A DNA stretch of 64,000 bases from Polyangiaceae bacterium. GTDB lineage: Bacteria; Myxococcota_A; Polyangia; Polyangiales; Polyangiaceae. Where the stretch lies: the NCBI GenBank assembly GCA_015075635.1, contig JABTUA010000001.1:3224001-3288000 (forward strand), written 5' to 3'. Position numbers and translations under genes: made by a program. The notes under the pieces were generated by a model. That model did not search any database, was not told where the DNA came from, and saw only the letters and a program-made list of their open reading frames with translations. The stretch's first letter is position 1, and each line of letters starts with the position of its first letter. This document shows, one piece after another, positions 26,149-40,165 of this stretch.

Positions 26149-26304
26149 CCGCGACCCGGCATTTTATGCCACCAATCGCTGCCGAACACTAAGACCTGAA
26201 TTCCTGGCCACCCCCCGGCGAGGCGGCTAGCCTGTCGGTCGGACCGAGCGAGCTCGGGACGAGCGCCGCGTCGGGGGCAACCGCGCGGGGCAGGGTCTGA
26301 GGCA

Positions 26305-27741
<1,437 letters not shown>

Positions 27742-27766
27742 GCCGACGCGCTCCTGATCACGACCC

Positions 27767-31958
<4,192 letters not shown>

Positions 31959-31976
31959 CAGCCTGGCAAGAGAGTT

Positions 31977-32065
31977 GCGCCACGACGCAGCGACGCCACG
32001 ACGGACGAAGAAGCTCTCGTCCCCAGAAGAACGAGAACGTCGTGGCGTTCGTGGCGTCGTGGCGC
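31977..32065. repeat. Large inverted repeat between convergent genes
   Basis: Outer arms are GCGCCACGACGC (31977-31988) and its exact complement GCGTCGTGGCGC (32054-32065). Inner arms are CGACGCCACGAC (31991-32002) and GTCGTGGCGTTCG (from 32039), an imperfect match. It fills the 117-base gap between the convergent stops at 31958 and 32076 and could end both transcripts. It belongs to the same family as 22594 and 39891. Confidence 0.7.
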
Positions 32066-32075
32066 AGCTCTGGGG

Positions 32076-33041
32076 TCAGAAACGGCCCGCGCCGACCAGG
32101 ACGCCGCCGTCTTTCAGCGGGGCGACACCGAAGCTGGGCAAGCGCGCGGTCTGGGCGCTCTTCTCGGCGGGCACCTTCCGGCCCAGGTCCTTGATCAAGA
32201 AGAACGTCCCCAGCCCCGCCGACACGCCCGCCACGCCGATGGCGATGTTCGTGTAGAGCTTGTTTTGGCCGAAGCGGTCGTACTCTTCGCGCGTCGGCTT
32301 CTCGTCGAACTTCTTCTCGGCGTCGTTCACTTGCAGCCCGAAATAGACCGCGCCGCCGGCGGCGACGGCGGTCAGACCGAACAAGATGAGCGTCGGCGCC
32401 CGCACGCCGCCGGACTTGGTCGGTCCAGTATCCGCGGTGGGCGGGCCGTCGGGCTCGGGCTCCGGATTCTTTCCGGTCGGCTCGGGCTCCTTGTCCGCGC
32501 TGGGCTTCAGCGTCGCGAGATCCACCGTGCGCGACGCGCCGGCCGCGAGCTCGACCTTGCGCTCCTTGGCGCCGTCCACGTCGACCAGGGTCACCAGGTG
32601 CTCGCCCGGCGTCACGTACACGCGATCGCCGCCCACGAACTCGTCCTGGTCCACCCGCGCACGCTCGGCCGGCTCTCCTTGCAGCTCGATGATCCCGAGC
32701 TTGGGCGTGAGCTTCGCCAGGCGCTCGGTGGCGTCGGCGCGATCCTGCTCGCCGGACTGCTCGAGCTTCAGCACGCGCTGGAAGGTGCGCGCGGCCAGGG
32801 CGATGTCCCCGGATTTTTCCCAGGCGTCCCCCGCGTTGATCAGCGCAAAAGGATGGGGCTTGAGCCGGAATGCCTCCTCGAAGGCCTTGGCAGCTTCGAC
32901 GAAGCGGCCGGATTGGAACGCCTTCTGCCCGGCGTTGAAGAAGCGCCGCGCCTCGTCCTTGCCGCCCTTTTGCCCGAAGGCGGGCGACGCCAGGAGCAGG
33001 CTCGAGCAGAGGACGAGGGCCAGGCGGACGGGGTGCTTCAC
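32076..33041 (-). CDS. TPR/PEGA domain protein, exported
   Basis: 321 residues. Signal peptide VKHPVRLALVLCSSLLLASP (cut near AFGQ), TPR units (AGQKAFQSGRFVEAAKAFEE, HPFALINAGDAWEKSGDIAL) and a PEGA domain at about 130-185 (IIELQGEPAERARVDQDEFV, VTPGEHLVTLVDVDGAKE). A membrane segment (TLILFGLTAVAAGGAVYFGL) and a second hydrophobic hairpin follow. The start is the GTG at 33041 because it gives a full signal peptide and has GGAG at about 12 bases upstream. PEGA domains sit on surface-exposed proteins of myxobacteria. The role is unknown. It is divergent from the lipoprotein at 33092. Confidence 0.75.
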   Translation of the reverse strand: MKHPVRLALVLCSSLLLASPAFGQKGGKDEARRFFNAGQKAFQSGRFVEAAKAFEEAFRLKPHPFALINAGDAWEKSGDIALAARTFQRVLKLEQSGEQDRADATERLAKLTPKLGIIELQGEPAERARVDQDEFVGGDRVYVTPGEHLVTLVDVDGAKERKVELAAGASRTVDLATLKPSADKEPEPTGKNPEPEPDGPPTADTGPTKSGGVRAPTLILFGLTAVAAGGAVYFGLQVNDAEKKFDEKPTREEYDRFGQNKLYTNIAIGVAGVSAGLGTFFLIKDLGRKVPAEKSAQTARLPSFGVAPLKDGGVLVGAGRF

Positions 33042-33091
33042 CTGCGATGGATCTCCGTGGCCAATGCTATCATGTTTCGTCGAAGAGCCGC

Positions 33092-34282
33092 ATGTCTCCC
33101 CCTTCCCTGCGTCGCGCCCTCCTCCTCGCCCTCGGGGCAATCATCTCGGCGGGGTGCCTGAAGACGCTCGACGAGTCCTTGATCGACGCGACGGGCGGCA
33201 GCGACGGCGGCGGCAGCGGCGGCGGCGGCAGCGGCAGCAGCGGCGGCAGCGGCGGCAGCGGCGGCAGCACCGGCGGCAGCGGCGGCTCCCAGCCGGACGC
33301 TTCCGACGCCAGCGACGGCTCCGGCGGTGGCGGCATCGTCCCCTACGACGCCAAGAAGTACCCCGTCAGCAACATCGGCAGCGGCACCGCTCCGGTGATC
33401 ATCGCTGCCGACGACCAGAGCGTGTTCCGGGCCACCAAGAACAAAGTCGACTCGGTGGTCGTCAGCCAACCCACCGCGGGCGGGTCCGGCACCGCCATGC
33501 CAGCGGTCGAGAAGCCGCAGGCCCTCGCCGCCGGGGCGCAGTATCTGTTCGTCGCAGGGGGACGCAACACGCTCGACGAGGGCAGCATCACTCGCCTGCC
33601 CAAGGCCGGCGGTCCGAAGGAAAACGTGCCCGTCTCGACCGCCATCGGCGTGGCAAGCGGCATCGTCCTCGGTCCCGACGGTTTCGCCTACGTCTCGGTC
33701 GCCGCCGTCGCCGCTGGCAGCGCCGCCCTGCTCAGGTTCGACGTCGCGGGGACCACGACCGAACCACTCTACACCACCACCTCGGGCAACGAGACCGGTG
33801 GCGATCTCGCGGTCCAAGGCGGCTGCGTCTACTGGATCAGCAACGGCGCCGTCTGGATCACCACGAGCTCGGGCGGAGCACGACTCTCCGCGCTGTCCAG
33901 CCAAGTCAGCGACGCGGTCGGGGTCACGACCGACGCGACCAGCTTCTACTTCACCCGCGCGAGCGGCAGCGTGTGGCGACGCACGCTGTCGTCGACGGCG
34001 TGCGACGGCGGCGGACCCGCGGAGGTCGAGCTCACGAGCGGGTTCACGGCCATCGGCGACGTGATCAGCTACGACGGCAACATCGCGTTCTCGGCGATGG
34101 GCGACAAGGCGCAGGCGTATGCAGGGGGCGGTGTGTTCGCGCTGCCGGCCGGCGGAGGCCAGGTGACGCAGATCGCGCCTTCGGAGCTCGGCCCCCTCGA
34201 CATCGATCAGAGTGGCTCGTTCGTGGTCTACGCGACCGACGTCGGCCCGGTGCGCAAGGTGCCGAAGACGCCCCAGGGCTAG
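33092..34282 (+). CDS. Gly/Ser-linker lipoprotein with propeller-like domain
   Basis: 396 residues. Lipobox ALGAIISAGC, lipidated Cys near 22, then a flexible Gly/Ser-rich linker (about 45 residues of GGGSGGSGG type). The globular part has repeats such as SVFRATKNKVDSVVV and QYLFVAGG, typical of propeller blades. It has ASDASDGSGGG acidic spots in the linker. A TATCAT at 33068-33073 is a possible -10 box. A start at 33047 is possible in frame, but the ATG at 33092 begins the signal peptide. Such lipoproteins are common in Polyangia and are usually surface-bound; the function is unknown. Confidence 0.7.
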   Translation: MSPPSLRRALLLALGAIISAGCLKTLDESLIDATGGSDGGGSGGGGSGSSGGSGGSGGSTGGSGGSQPDASDASDGSGGGGIVPYDAKKYPVSNIGSGTAPVIIAADDQSVFRATKNKVDSVVVSQPTAGGSGTAMPAVEKPQALAAGAQYLFVAGGRNTLDEGSITRLPKAGGPKENVPVSTAIGVASGIVLGPDGFAYVSVAAVAAGSAALLRFDVAGTTTEPLYTTTSGNETGGDLAVQGGCVYWISNGAVWITTSSGGARLSALSSQVSDAVGVTTDATSFYFTRASGSVWRRTLSSTACDGGGPAEVELTSGFTAIGDVISYDGNIAFSAMGDKAQAYAGGGVFALPAGGGQVTQIAPSELGPLDIDQSGSFVVYATDVGPVRKVPKTPQG

Positions 34283-34364
34283 GGGGCGTCCCTGCTTCGG
34301 TGTGCGACCGAGCGGGTCGATACGCGCCGCTCGGCGGTCCGCCGAGCCCTGGAATCACCTGAAC

Positions 34365-34384
34365 GGTCTGGTCATGATCAGACC
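34365..34384. repeat. 20-base near-perfect palindrome between convergent genes
   Basis: GGTCTGGTCATGATCAGACC reads the same on both strands apart from one G/T position. It is in the 238-base gap between the stops of the lipoprotein (34282) and the Ser/Thr kinase (34521). It could be a binding site or part of a terminator; there is no T run. Confidence 0.6.
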
Positions 34385-34440
34385 TCGATCCGCCACTGGG
34401 GCGTGAGTGCGAATACCGGCCGGGGCCGGGGCCGGCTGTT
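34376..34440. repeat. Second copy of the 65-base intergenic repeat
   Basis: GATCAGACCTCGATCCGCCA followed by a GAATACCGGCCGGGGCC / GGGGCCGGCTGTT tail. About 50 of 65 positions match the copy at 22683-22747 by eye. The rest of the 34283-34520 gap shows no gene. Confidence 0.55.
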
Positions 34441-34520
34441 TCGACAGTCCGCGAACGTCGCGTGGCGTTCGCTGCGGTCAGCGGAGCGGGAATCAGGGAC
34501 ACCCCCCTTGGGCGCCCCCG

Positions 34521-36161
34521 TCACTCGTACGGATTCTTGCGCGGTGGAGCCACCGTGGTCGGCGGCGTGGGCCCGGCTGGCGGCGCGGCCGTCTCCTTGG
34601 GCTTCGGCCAGGGCCCGCGGGACCCGCCCGGCGGCGGCTTCGACGTCGGCGCGGCGCCCAGCGAATCCACGGGTACCGCCGGGATGCCGTCGTCCTTCTT
34701 CGGCGGCGCGCTGACCTCCTCCGAGGTCTCCGCCGGCTTCGCCTCCGTCGGCGTGGATTGCAGGTTGACGACGGTGGTCTTGCGGTGCGGTCCGTAGAGC
34801 AGGAACAACACCGCGGCCAGCGCCACGGCGAGCCCCAGCACTCCGATGATCAGGCCGAGCATTCCCCCGCGCTTCACCACCACTGTCGAGCCGGTCTGAC
34901 TCGGGTCCACCGGGTAGCCGACCTGCGAGAGCGCGCTCGGCCGCGAGGCGTCGTACGGAGCAGGGGGCTCGACGCTGGGCCGCGGATGGCTCACGCCGCT
35001 GGGCGTCGGCGCGCTCGGGGGTCCGATGGCGCTGATGCCGCTCGCGGTGCCGCTGGTGATGGCGCTCACGCCGGTCACGCTGACGGGCTCGGCCGGCGAA
35101 GGCAGGTACGGGACTTCGCTGGTCTGGGGCCCCACCCCCGCCGGCGCGTCGAGCTGCCGCAGGACGGAGCGGATGGCCTTGCGGCGCTGTTCGATGCGCT
35201 CGCCGAGCACCTTCTTGAGCAGGTTGGCGATGCCGGCGCGCGGAACGACGATGCGCTCCGCCTTCAGGTAGGCGTCGAGGGCGCGCTGGAACTCCTCGGC
35301 GGTCTGGAAACGCTTGGCCGGATCGCGCTGCAGCGCCTTCTGCACGATTTCCTCGAGCGCGGCCGGGTAGCTCGGGTCGATGGCGGTGGGCTTGGGGATC
35401 TTGCCGGAGACCACCATGTGCAGCGTCTCGGCGTCGTGCTCGCCGCGGAACAGCCGACGGCCGGTGGTGAGCTCGAACAGCACGATTCCGAGCGCGAACA
35501 CGTCGCTGCGCCGATCGACCTTCTTGGCCATCGCCTGCTCGGGGGACATGTAGCCGAACTTGCCCTTGAGCTGACCGGCGCTGGTCACCTCGCTCAGCCG
35601 CCCCATCGCCTTGGCCACGCCGAAGTCGACCAGCTTCACCGCGCCATCGACACCGATCAGGATGTTGTGCGGCGACACGTCGCGGTGCACGACGTTCATC
35701 GGGTTGCCACCGTCGTCCTTGAGCTCGTGCGCGGCGTGCAGGCCAGCAGCGGCGTCGGCGATGATGCGCACCGCCATCTCCGGCGGAATGGGCCGGCGCT
35801 TGCCGGCTTCGGCGATGATCGCGTGCAGCGAGTCGCCTTCGACCCACTCCATGGCGATGTAGCCGATGCCTTCGTGCTCGGCGGACTCGTAGACGTCGAC
35901 GACGTTCGGGTGGCGGATCATGCGAATGATCCGGCCCTCGTCCACGAACATCTTCGAGAACTCCTGGTCCGTCGCCAGATCCGCCAGGATGGCCTTGATT
36001 GCCACCAGGCGCTGGGCGGCGGGATCCGCCGCGCTCTCCCGCGCGACCCAGACCGTCGCCATGCCGCCGCGACCTATGCGCAGGAGCAGCTGGTACTTCC
36101 CCAGACGCGATCCGCGCTGTAGGTCTTCAGGCACTGGTTTGGCGAGTTCGACGGACTGCAA
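34521..36161 (-). CDS. Transmembrane Ser/Thr protein kinase
   Basis: 546 residues. Kinase domain at about 22-290: GRGGMATVWVARES, the ATP-binding Lys in VAIKAILADL, HRDVSPHNIL, DFG in VKLVDFGVAKA, MSPEQAMAKK and RSDVFALG. The HRDVSPxN form (Val-Ser in place of Leu-Lys) is a known myxobacterial variant; catalysis still seems possible because Asp and Asn are kept. Residues 290-430 are a Pro/Ser-rich region. One membrane segment (MLGLIIGVLGLAVALAAVLF) lies near 460, and the Pro-rich C-terminus is outside. The start is TTG with GGAG seven bases upstream; a GTG nine codons on is the alternative. The signal it senses is unknown. Confidence 0.88.
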   Translation of the reverse strand: MQSVELAKPVPEDLQRGSRLGKYQLLLRIGRGGMATVWVARESAADPAAQRLVAIKAILADLATDQEFSKMFVDEGRIIRMIRHPNVVDVYESAEHEGIGYIAMEWVEGDSLHAIIAEAGKRRPIPPEMAVRIIADAAAGLHAAHELKDDGGNPMNVVHRDVSPHNILIGVDGAVKLVDFGVAKAMGRLSEVTSAGQLKGKFGYMSPEQAMAKKVDRRSDVFALGIVLFELTTGRRLFRGEHDAETLHMVVSGKIPKPTAIDPSYPAALEEIVQKALQRDPAKRFQTAEEFQRALDAYLKAERIVVPRAGIANLLKKVLGERIEQRRKAIRSVLRQLDAPAGVGPQTSEVPYLPSPAEPVSVTGVSAITSGTASGISAIGPPSAPTPSGVSHPRPSVEPPAPYDASRPSALSQVGYPVDPSQTGSTVVVKRGGMLGLIIGVLGLAVALAAVLFLLYGPHRKTTVVNLQSTPTEAKPAETSEEVSAPPKKDDGIPAVPVDSLGAAPTSKPPPGGSRGPWPKPKETAAPPAGPTPPTTVAPPRKNPYE

Positions 36162-36335
36162 CGTTCGCTCCGGAGGTGGTCCTCGGAACCGGCGTGCGCG
36201 GAAGTTGGGGTTCTCTGCTCCTCGGCGAAGTCTAGCTGATTTCGACCCAATCCGGTCCTTTCCGACCGGGGCAGAACCACGCCGCTTCGCCTACATTGGC
36301 TCGGGGAGCCGGCTGGTGGTAAAGGCGCAAGCCCC

Positions 36336-36782
36336 ATGCCCCACCTGAAGGAGCTCGCCCAAGAGGGCGGCAAGCGTGCCGAGGTCGTCGCTGACGCCTG
36401 TAAAGTCCTGGATCTCGAGGTCGCCGACAAGTCCGGCCTGTCGGGGATGGCGATCAAGGCGGGGTACCGGCTGATCCAGGGCGTGAAGCCCGGGTTCGTG
36501 CCCCACGTCGTGGACGACCTGCTCGACGACTTCTTGGATGCCCTCGACCCGATCTACCAAGAGGCCGTTTCGTCAGGGAAAAAGCCCAGCGACCACCTGA
36601 AGGCCAATAGCCCCCGGATGGCCGACGCCTTGCTGGCGATCACCGACCGCCGCGCCGAGAAGGCGCAGCGGGCGGCCATCAAGGGCATGTACGACAAGCT
36701 GCGCCCGACCGCGAAGAAGCACGTCGAGGCCGCCGCGCCACGCCTGGCCGACCTGCTGCAGAAGCACGCCCCCGCGAACTGA
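36336..36782 (+). CDS. Small helical protein, DUF6918-like
   Basis: 148 residues, all-helical, no signal or membrane segment. The segments ADKSGLSGMAIKAGYRLIQG, KPGFVPHVVDDLLDDFLDAL and DRRAEKAQRAAIKGMYDKLR match the pattern I recall for the DUF6918 family of actinobacteria and myxobacteria. The family has no known function. It is divergent from the Ser/Thr kinase across 174 bases; that gap contains a TACATT possible -10 box near 36291. Confidence 0.55.
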   Translation: MPHLKELAQEGGKRAEVVADACKVLDLEVADKSGLSGMAIKAGYRLIQGVKPGFVPHVVDDLLDDFLDALDPIYQEAVSSGKKPSDHLKANSPRMADALLAITDRRAEKAQRAAIKGMYDKLRPTAKKHVEAAAPRLADLLQKHAPAN

Positions 36783-36966
36783 CGCAGCAGCTTCCTCCAA
36801 GCGTGGGGATTTCCGGCGCGAAAAGCCGCGCTTCACTTGACAAGACCGCGCCATCGGAGCAAGTGACGCCGGTGTCAGTCGGCCGGCGTGCGATGTCCCT
36901 GGCTGCCGGCGGCGTGACCCGTCGCGCCGCTCCCTGAGCGGGTGAGAGAAAGCGAGTACGACCAGG

Positions 36967-38838
36967 ATGGTACAAGAGGCACACCCCGTGTCGGAGGGCT
37001 CCACTGAGCACAAGGCGAAGACCCTGCGAGGCGCAGTGGTTCGTTTCGCCGGCGACTCCGGCGACGGCATGCAGGTCACGGGCTCTCAGTTCACGGTGGC
37101 TGCAGCGTTGGCCGGTAACGACCTCGCCACGTTCCCCGACTACCCCGCTGAGATCCGCGCGCCCGCCGGCACCACCTACGGCGTGTCGGGCTTCCAGATC
37201 AACTTCGCAGCGCAAGACGTGTTCACCCCGGGGGACGCGCCGGACGTGCTGGTGGCGATGAACCCGGCGGCGCTGAAGACCAACATCAAGGATCTGAAGC
37301 GCGGCGGCTTGCTCATCGTCAACAGCGGCGCCTTCACGCCTCAGAACTTGAAGAAGGCGGGCTACGACGTGAACCCGCTCGAGACGGGTGTACTGGACGG
37401 GTACAGCGTGCTCGCCATCGACATCTCGAAGAACACGCTGAGCGCGGTGAAAGAGACCGGCATCAGCACCAAGGAAGCGAACCGCTGCAAGAACTTCTGG
37501 ACCCTCGGCCTGATGTTCTGGATCTACGGCCGCGAGCTCGAGTCCACCACGAAGTGGATCGAGAGCAAGTTCAAGAAGGAGCCCGCCATCGCCCAGGCGA
37601 ACATCCTGGCGCTCAAGGGCGGCTGGGCCTACGGCGACACGGCCGAGGTCTCCCACTTCCGCTACGAGGTCCCCGCGGCGCCGGTCGCCAAGGGTCTGTA
37701 CCGAAACATCGGCGGCAACCAGGCGACGGCGCTGGGCATCGTGGCGGCAGCGCAGCTGAGCGGGGTCCCGGTGGTGTTCGGTGCGTATCCCATCACGCCG
37801 GCCAGCGACATCCTCCACGACCTGGCGCGCTACAAGGCCTACGGCATCGCCACCGTGCAGGCGGAGGACGAGATTGCCGCCGTGTGCGTCTCCATCGGCG
37901 CCTCTTACGCCGGCAGCATCGGTATCACGGCGTCCAGCGGCCCAGGCATCGCGCTCAAGACGGAGGCGCTGGGCCTCGCCATCAGCACCGAGCTGCCGCT
38001 GGTGATCATCAACGTGCAGCGCGGCGGTCCGAGCACCGGGCTCCCCACCAAGACCGAGCAGGCGGACTTGCTCCAGGCCGTCTACGGCCGCAACGGCGAA
38101 GCGCCCGTGGCAGTGGTCGCGGCCGCCACTCCGGGCGACTGCTTCCACATGACGCTCGAAGCGATTCGCCTCGCGGTCAAGTACATGACCCCCGTGATGC
38201 TGCTGACGGACGGCTACTTGGCGAACGGCGCGGAGCCTTGGCGCGTGCCAAACGTCGCCGACCTGCCCAAGATCGACGCCAACTTCCGCAAGGACCCGCA
38301 GGGCTTCCACCCCTTCCTGCGCAACCCCGAGACGCTGGCCCGTCCGTGGGCCATCCCCGGGACGCCAGGCCTCATGCACCGCATCGGCGGCATCGAGAAA
38401 GACTTCAACTCTGGGCACATCTCCTACGACCCGGACAACCACGAGAAGATGAGCAAGACGCGCGCGGCCAAGATCGCGGGCATCGCCAACGACATCCCCG
38501 AGCAGAAGATCGAGGTCGGCAACGACAGCGGCAAGCTCCTGGTGTTGGGCTGGGGCTCCACCTACGGCGCCATCCGCGAGGCGGTGCAGCGCAGCCGCGA
38601 CCGCGGCCTCGACGTCTCCCACGCCCACGTGAAGTACCTGAACCCGTTCCCGCGGAACCTCGGTGAGCTGCTGAAGCGCTTCGAGCGCGTGCTGATCCCC
38701 GAGATGAACCTGGGCCAGCTGGTGAAGATCGTTCGCAGCGAATTTCTGGTCCCGGCCGAGAGCTTCCCCAAGATCAAGGGGCAACCGTTCAAGATCGACG
38801 AGATCGAAGACAAGATCCGTCAGGTGATGGAGAGCTGA
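36967..38838 (+). CDS. korA: 2-oxoacid:ferredoxin oxidoreductase, fused gamma-alpha subunit (KorA)
   Basis: 623 residues. The N-terminal gamma domain (about 20-200: RGAVVRFAGDSGDGMQVTGS, FPDYPAEIRAPAGTTYGVSG) is fused to the alpha subunit (from 240: GAYPITPASDILHDLARYKA, QAEDEIAAVCVSIGASYAGS, SSGPGIALKTEALGLA). KorAB oxidises 2-oxoglutarate to succinyl-CoA with ferredoxin, or runs in reverse. It sits 2 bases upstream of the beta subunit, korB. The YPITPAS motif is typical for the alpha subunit. Substrate choice (2-oxoglutarate or another 2-oxoacid) cannot be read with certainty. Confidence 0.85.
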   Translation: MVQEAHPVSEGSTEHKAKTLRGAVVRFAGDSGDGMQVTGSQFTVAAALAGNDLATFPDYPAEIRAPAGTTYGVSGFQINFAAQDVFTPGDAPDVLVAMNPAALKTNIKDLKRGGLLIVNSGAFTPQNLKKAGYDVNPLETGVLDGYSVLAIDISKNTLSAVKETGISTKEANRCKNFWTLGLMFWIYGRELESTTKWIESKFKKEPAIAQANILALKGGWAYGDTAEVSHFRYEVPAAPVAKGLYRNIGGNQATALGIVAAAQLSGVPVVFGAYPITPASDILHDLARYKAYGIATVQAEDEIAAVCVSIGASYAGSIGITASSGPGIALKTEALGLAISTELPLVIINVQRGGPSTGLPTKTEQADLLQAVYGRNGEAPVAVVAAATPGDCFHMTLEAIRLAVKYMTPVMLLTDGYLANGAEPWRVPNVADLPKIDANFRKDPQGFHPFLRNPETLARPWAIPGTPGLMHRIGGIEKDFNSGHISYDPDNHEKMSKTRAAKIAGIANDIPEQKIEVGNDSGKLLVLGWGSTYGAIREAVQRSRDRGLDVSHAHVKYLNPFPRNLGELLKRFERVLIPEMNLGQLVKIVRSEFLVPAESFPKIKGQPFKIDEIEDKIRQVMES

Positions 38839-38840
38839 GC

Positions 38841-39860
38841 ATGTCGAACATCGTCCAAGCCCCCAAGCTCACCAAGAAGGACTTCGAGTCCGACCAAGAC
38901 GTCCGCTGGTGCCCCGGCTGCGGCGACTACTCCATCCTGGCCAACGTCCAAAAGATGATGCCGGACCTCGGCGTCGCGCCGGAGAACGTGGTCTGGGTGA
39001 GCGGCATCGGCTGCTCCAGCCGGTTTCCCTATTACATGAACACCTACGGGTTCCACACCATCCACGGCCGCGCACCGGCCGTCGCAATGGGCATCAAGAT
39101 GGCAAACCCGGAGCTCAGCGTGTGGTTGGTCACCGGCGACGGCGACGGCCTGTCGATCGGCGGCAATCACCTGATGCACGCCCTCAGGCGCAACCTGGAC
39201 ATCAAGGTCCTGTTGTTCAACAACCGCATCTACGGCCTGACCAAGGGGCAGTACTCCCCGACCAGCGAGCTCGGGAAGACCACCAAGAGCACGCCCGCCG
39301 GCGTCCCGGACTACCCGGTGGACCCGGCGTCGTTCGCCATCGGTTGCTCCGCGACGTTCGTCGCCCGCACGGTGGACACAGACGGCAAGCACATGAACGA
39401 GATGCTGCTCCGCGCGGCCAAGCACACGGGCACCGCTTTCATGGAGATCTACCAGAACTGCGTCGTGTTCAACGACGCGGCCTTCGACGCCTTCACCGCC
39501 AAGGACAAGAAAGACGAGCACCAGCTGCGGGCCGAGCACGGCAAGCCGCTCTTGTTCGGCGCCCAGAAGAACAAGGGGCTGCGCATCGACCCGCGCACGC
39601 TGGGACTGGAGGTGGCGACCATCGGCGAGAACGGCGTCACGGAGAAGGACATCCTGATCCACGACGAGACGAACTCGACCTTGGCCTACATGCTGGCGCG
39701 CATGCCCTTCCCGGAGTTCCCCGTGGCGGTGGGCGTGCTCTACGCCAAGCAGCGTCCGAGCTACGCGCGGATGGTGCACGAGCAGATCGCCGCGGCCAAG
39801 GCCAAGACCCCGGTGGACCTCCAGCAGCTGCTCGCGTCCGGCAACACCTGGACGGTCTGA
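38841..39860 (+). CDS. korB: 2-oxoacid:ferredoxin oxidoreductase beta subunit (KorB)
   Basis: 339 residues. It binds thiamine diphosphate and a [4Fe-4S] cluster. Cluster-type Cys lie in RWCPGCGDYSIL and GIGCSSRFPYY; the ThDP motif is TGDGDGLSIGGNH with NNRIYGLTKGQYS. It is co-transcribed with korA at 2-base spacing. No separate ferredoxin-like delta subunit is present, as is usual for KorAB-type enzymes. A large repeat-filled gap follows before the next, convergent gene. Confidence 0.88.
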   Translation: MSNIVQAPKLTKKDFESDQDVRWCPGCGDYSILANVQKMMPDLGVAPENVVWVSGIGCSSRFPYYMNTYGFHTIHGRAPAVAMGIKMANPELSVWLVTGDGDGLSIGGNHLMHALRRNLDIKVLLFNNRIYGLTKGQYSPTSELGKTTKSTPAGVPDYPVDPASFAIGCSATFVARTVDTDGKHMNEMLLRAAKHTGTAFMEIYQNCVVFNDAAFDAFTAKDKKDEHQLRAEHGKPLLFGAQKNKGLRIDPRTLGLEVATIGENGVTEKDILIHDETNSTLAYMLARMPFPEFPVAVGVLYAKQRPSYARMVHEQIAAAKAKTPVDLQQLLASGNTWTV

Positions 39861-39890
39861 GGTCCGACTGGCAGAAGAAATGCGCCACGG

Positions 39891-40115
39891 ACGCCACGGC
39901 GCCACGGAAAGAGCGCCAAGTTCGCCACGCAGAAATTCACACATTCAGAGACTCGAAGATTGAGAAGTCTCTGACTTGGCGAGCTTGGCGTCTTGGCGGT
40001 TTTCTGAAGGTCGAGGCGACCACGGGCGAGATGCGAGCACTGGTCAGGGCGCATCCGGGTTTGACACCAAGATCTTCTCTTCTTCTTTCGTGGCGTCCGT
40101 GGCGTCCCTCTTCAG
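39891..40115. repeat. Nested inverted-repeat element between convergent genes
   Basis: Occupies most of the 305-base gap between korB and the RamB-type regulator; no gene is seen there. Outer arms: GCGCCACGGACGCCACGG from 39891 and tttcgtggcgtccgtggcgt from 40086. Inner: GCGCCAAG (39913-39920) against CTTGGCGAGC (from 39975). Centre: a perfect 8-base hairpin CAGAGACT (39946-39953) with AGTCTCTG (39966-39973). It resembles the elements at 31977 and 22594. Confidence 0.6.
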
Positions 40116-40165
40116 GGACTTCCAAGGGTCGTCGTGGCGTTCGCGCCGCAACTTCTCGTGCCGGA

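Noticed and set aside
33210..33345. GGC-rich tract as a structural DNA or regulatory repeat
   Set aside because: It encodes the Gly/Ser linker of the lipoprotein in frame; codon use explains it.
34521..36161. Kinase with HRDVSP as an inactive pseudokinase
   Set aside because: Asp and Asn of the catalytic loop and the DFG motif are kept, and this variant is known in myxobacterial kinases.
36837..36842. TTGACA before korA as a promoter
   Set aside because: No acceptable -10 box lies 16-18 bases downstream.
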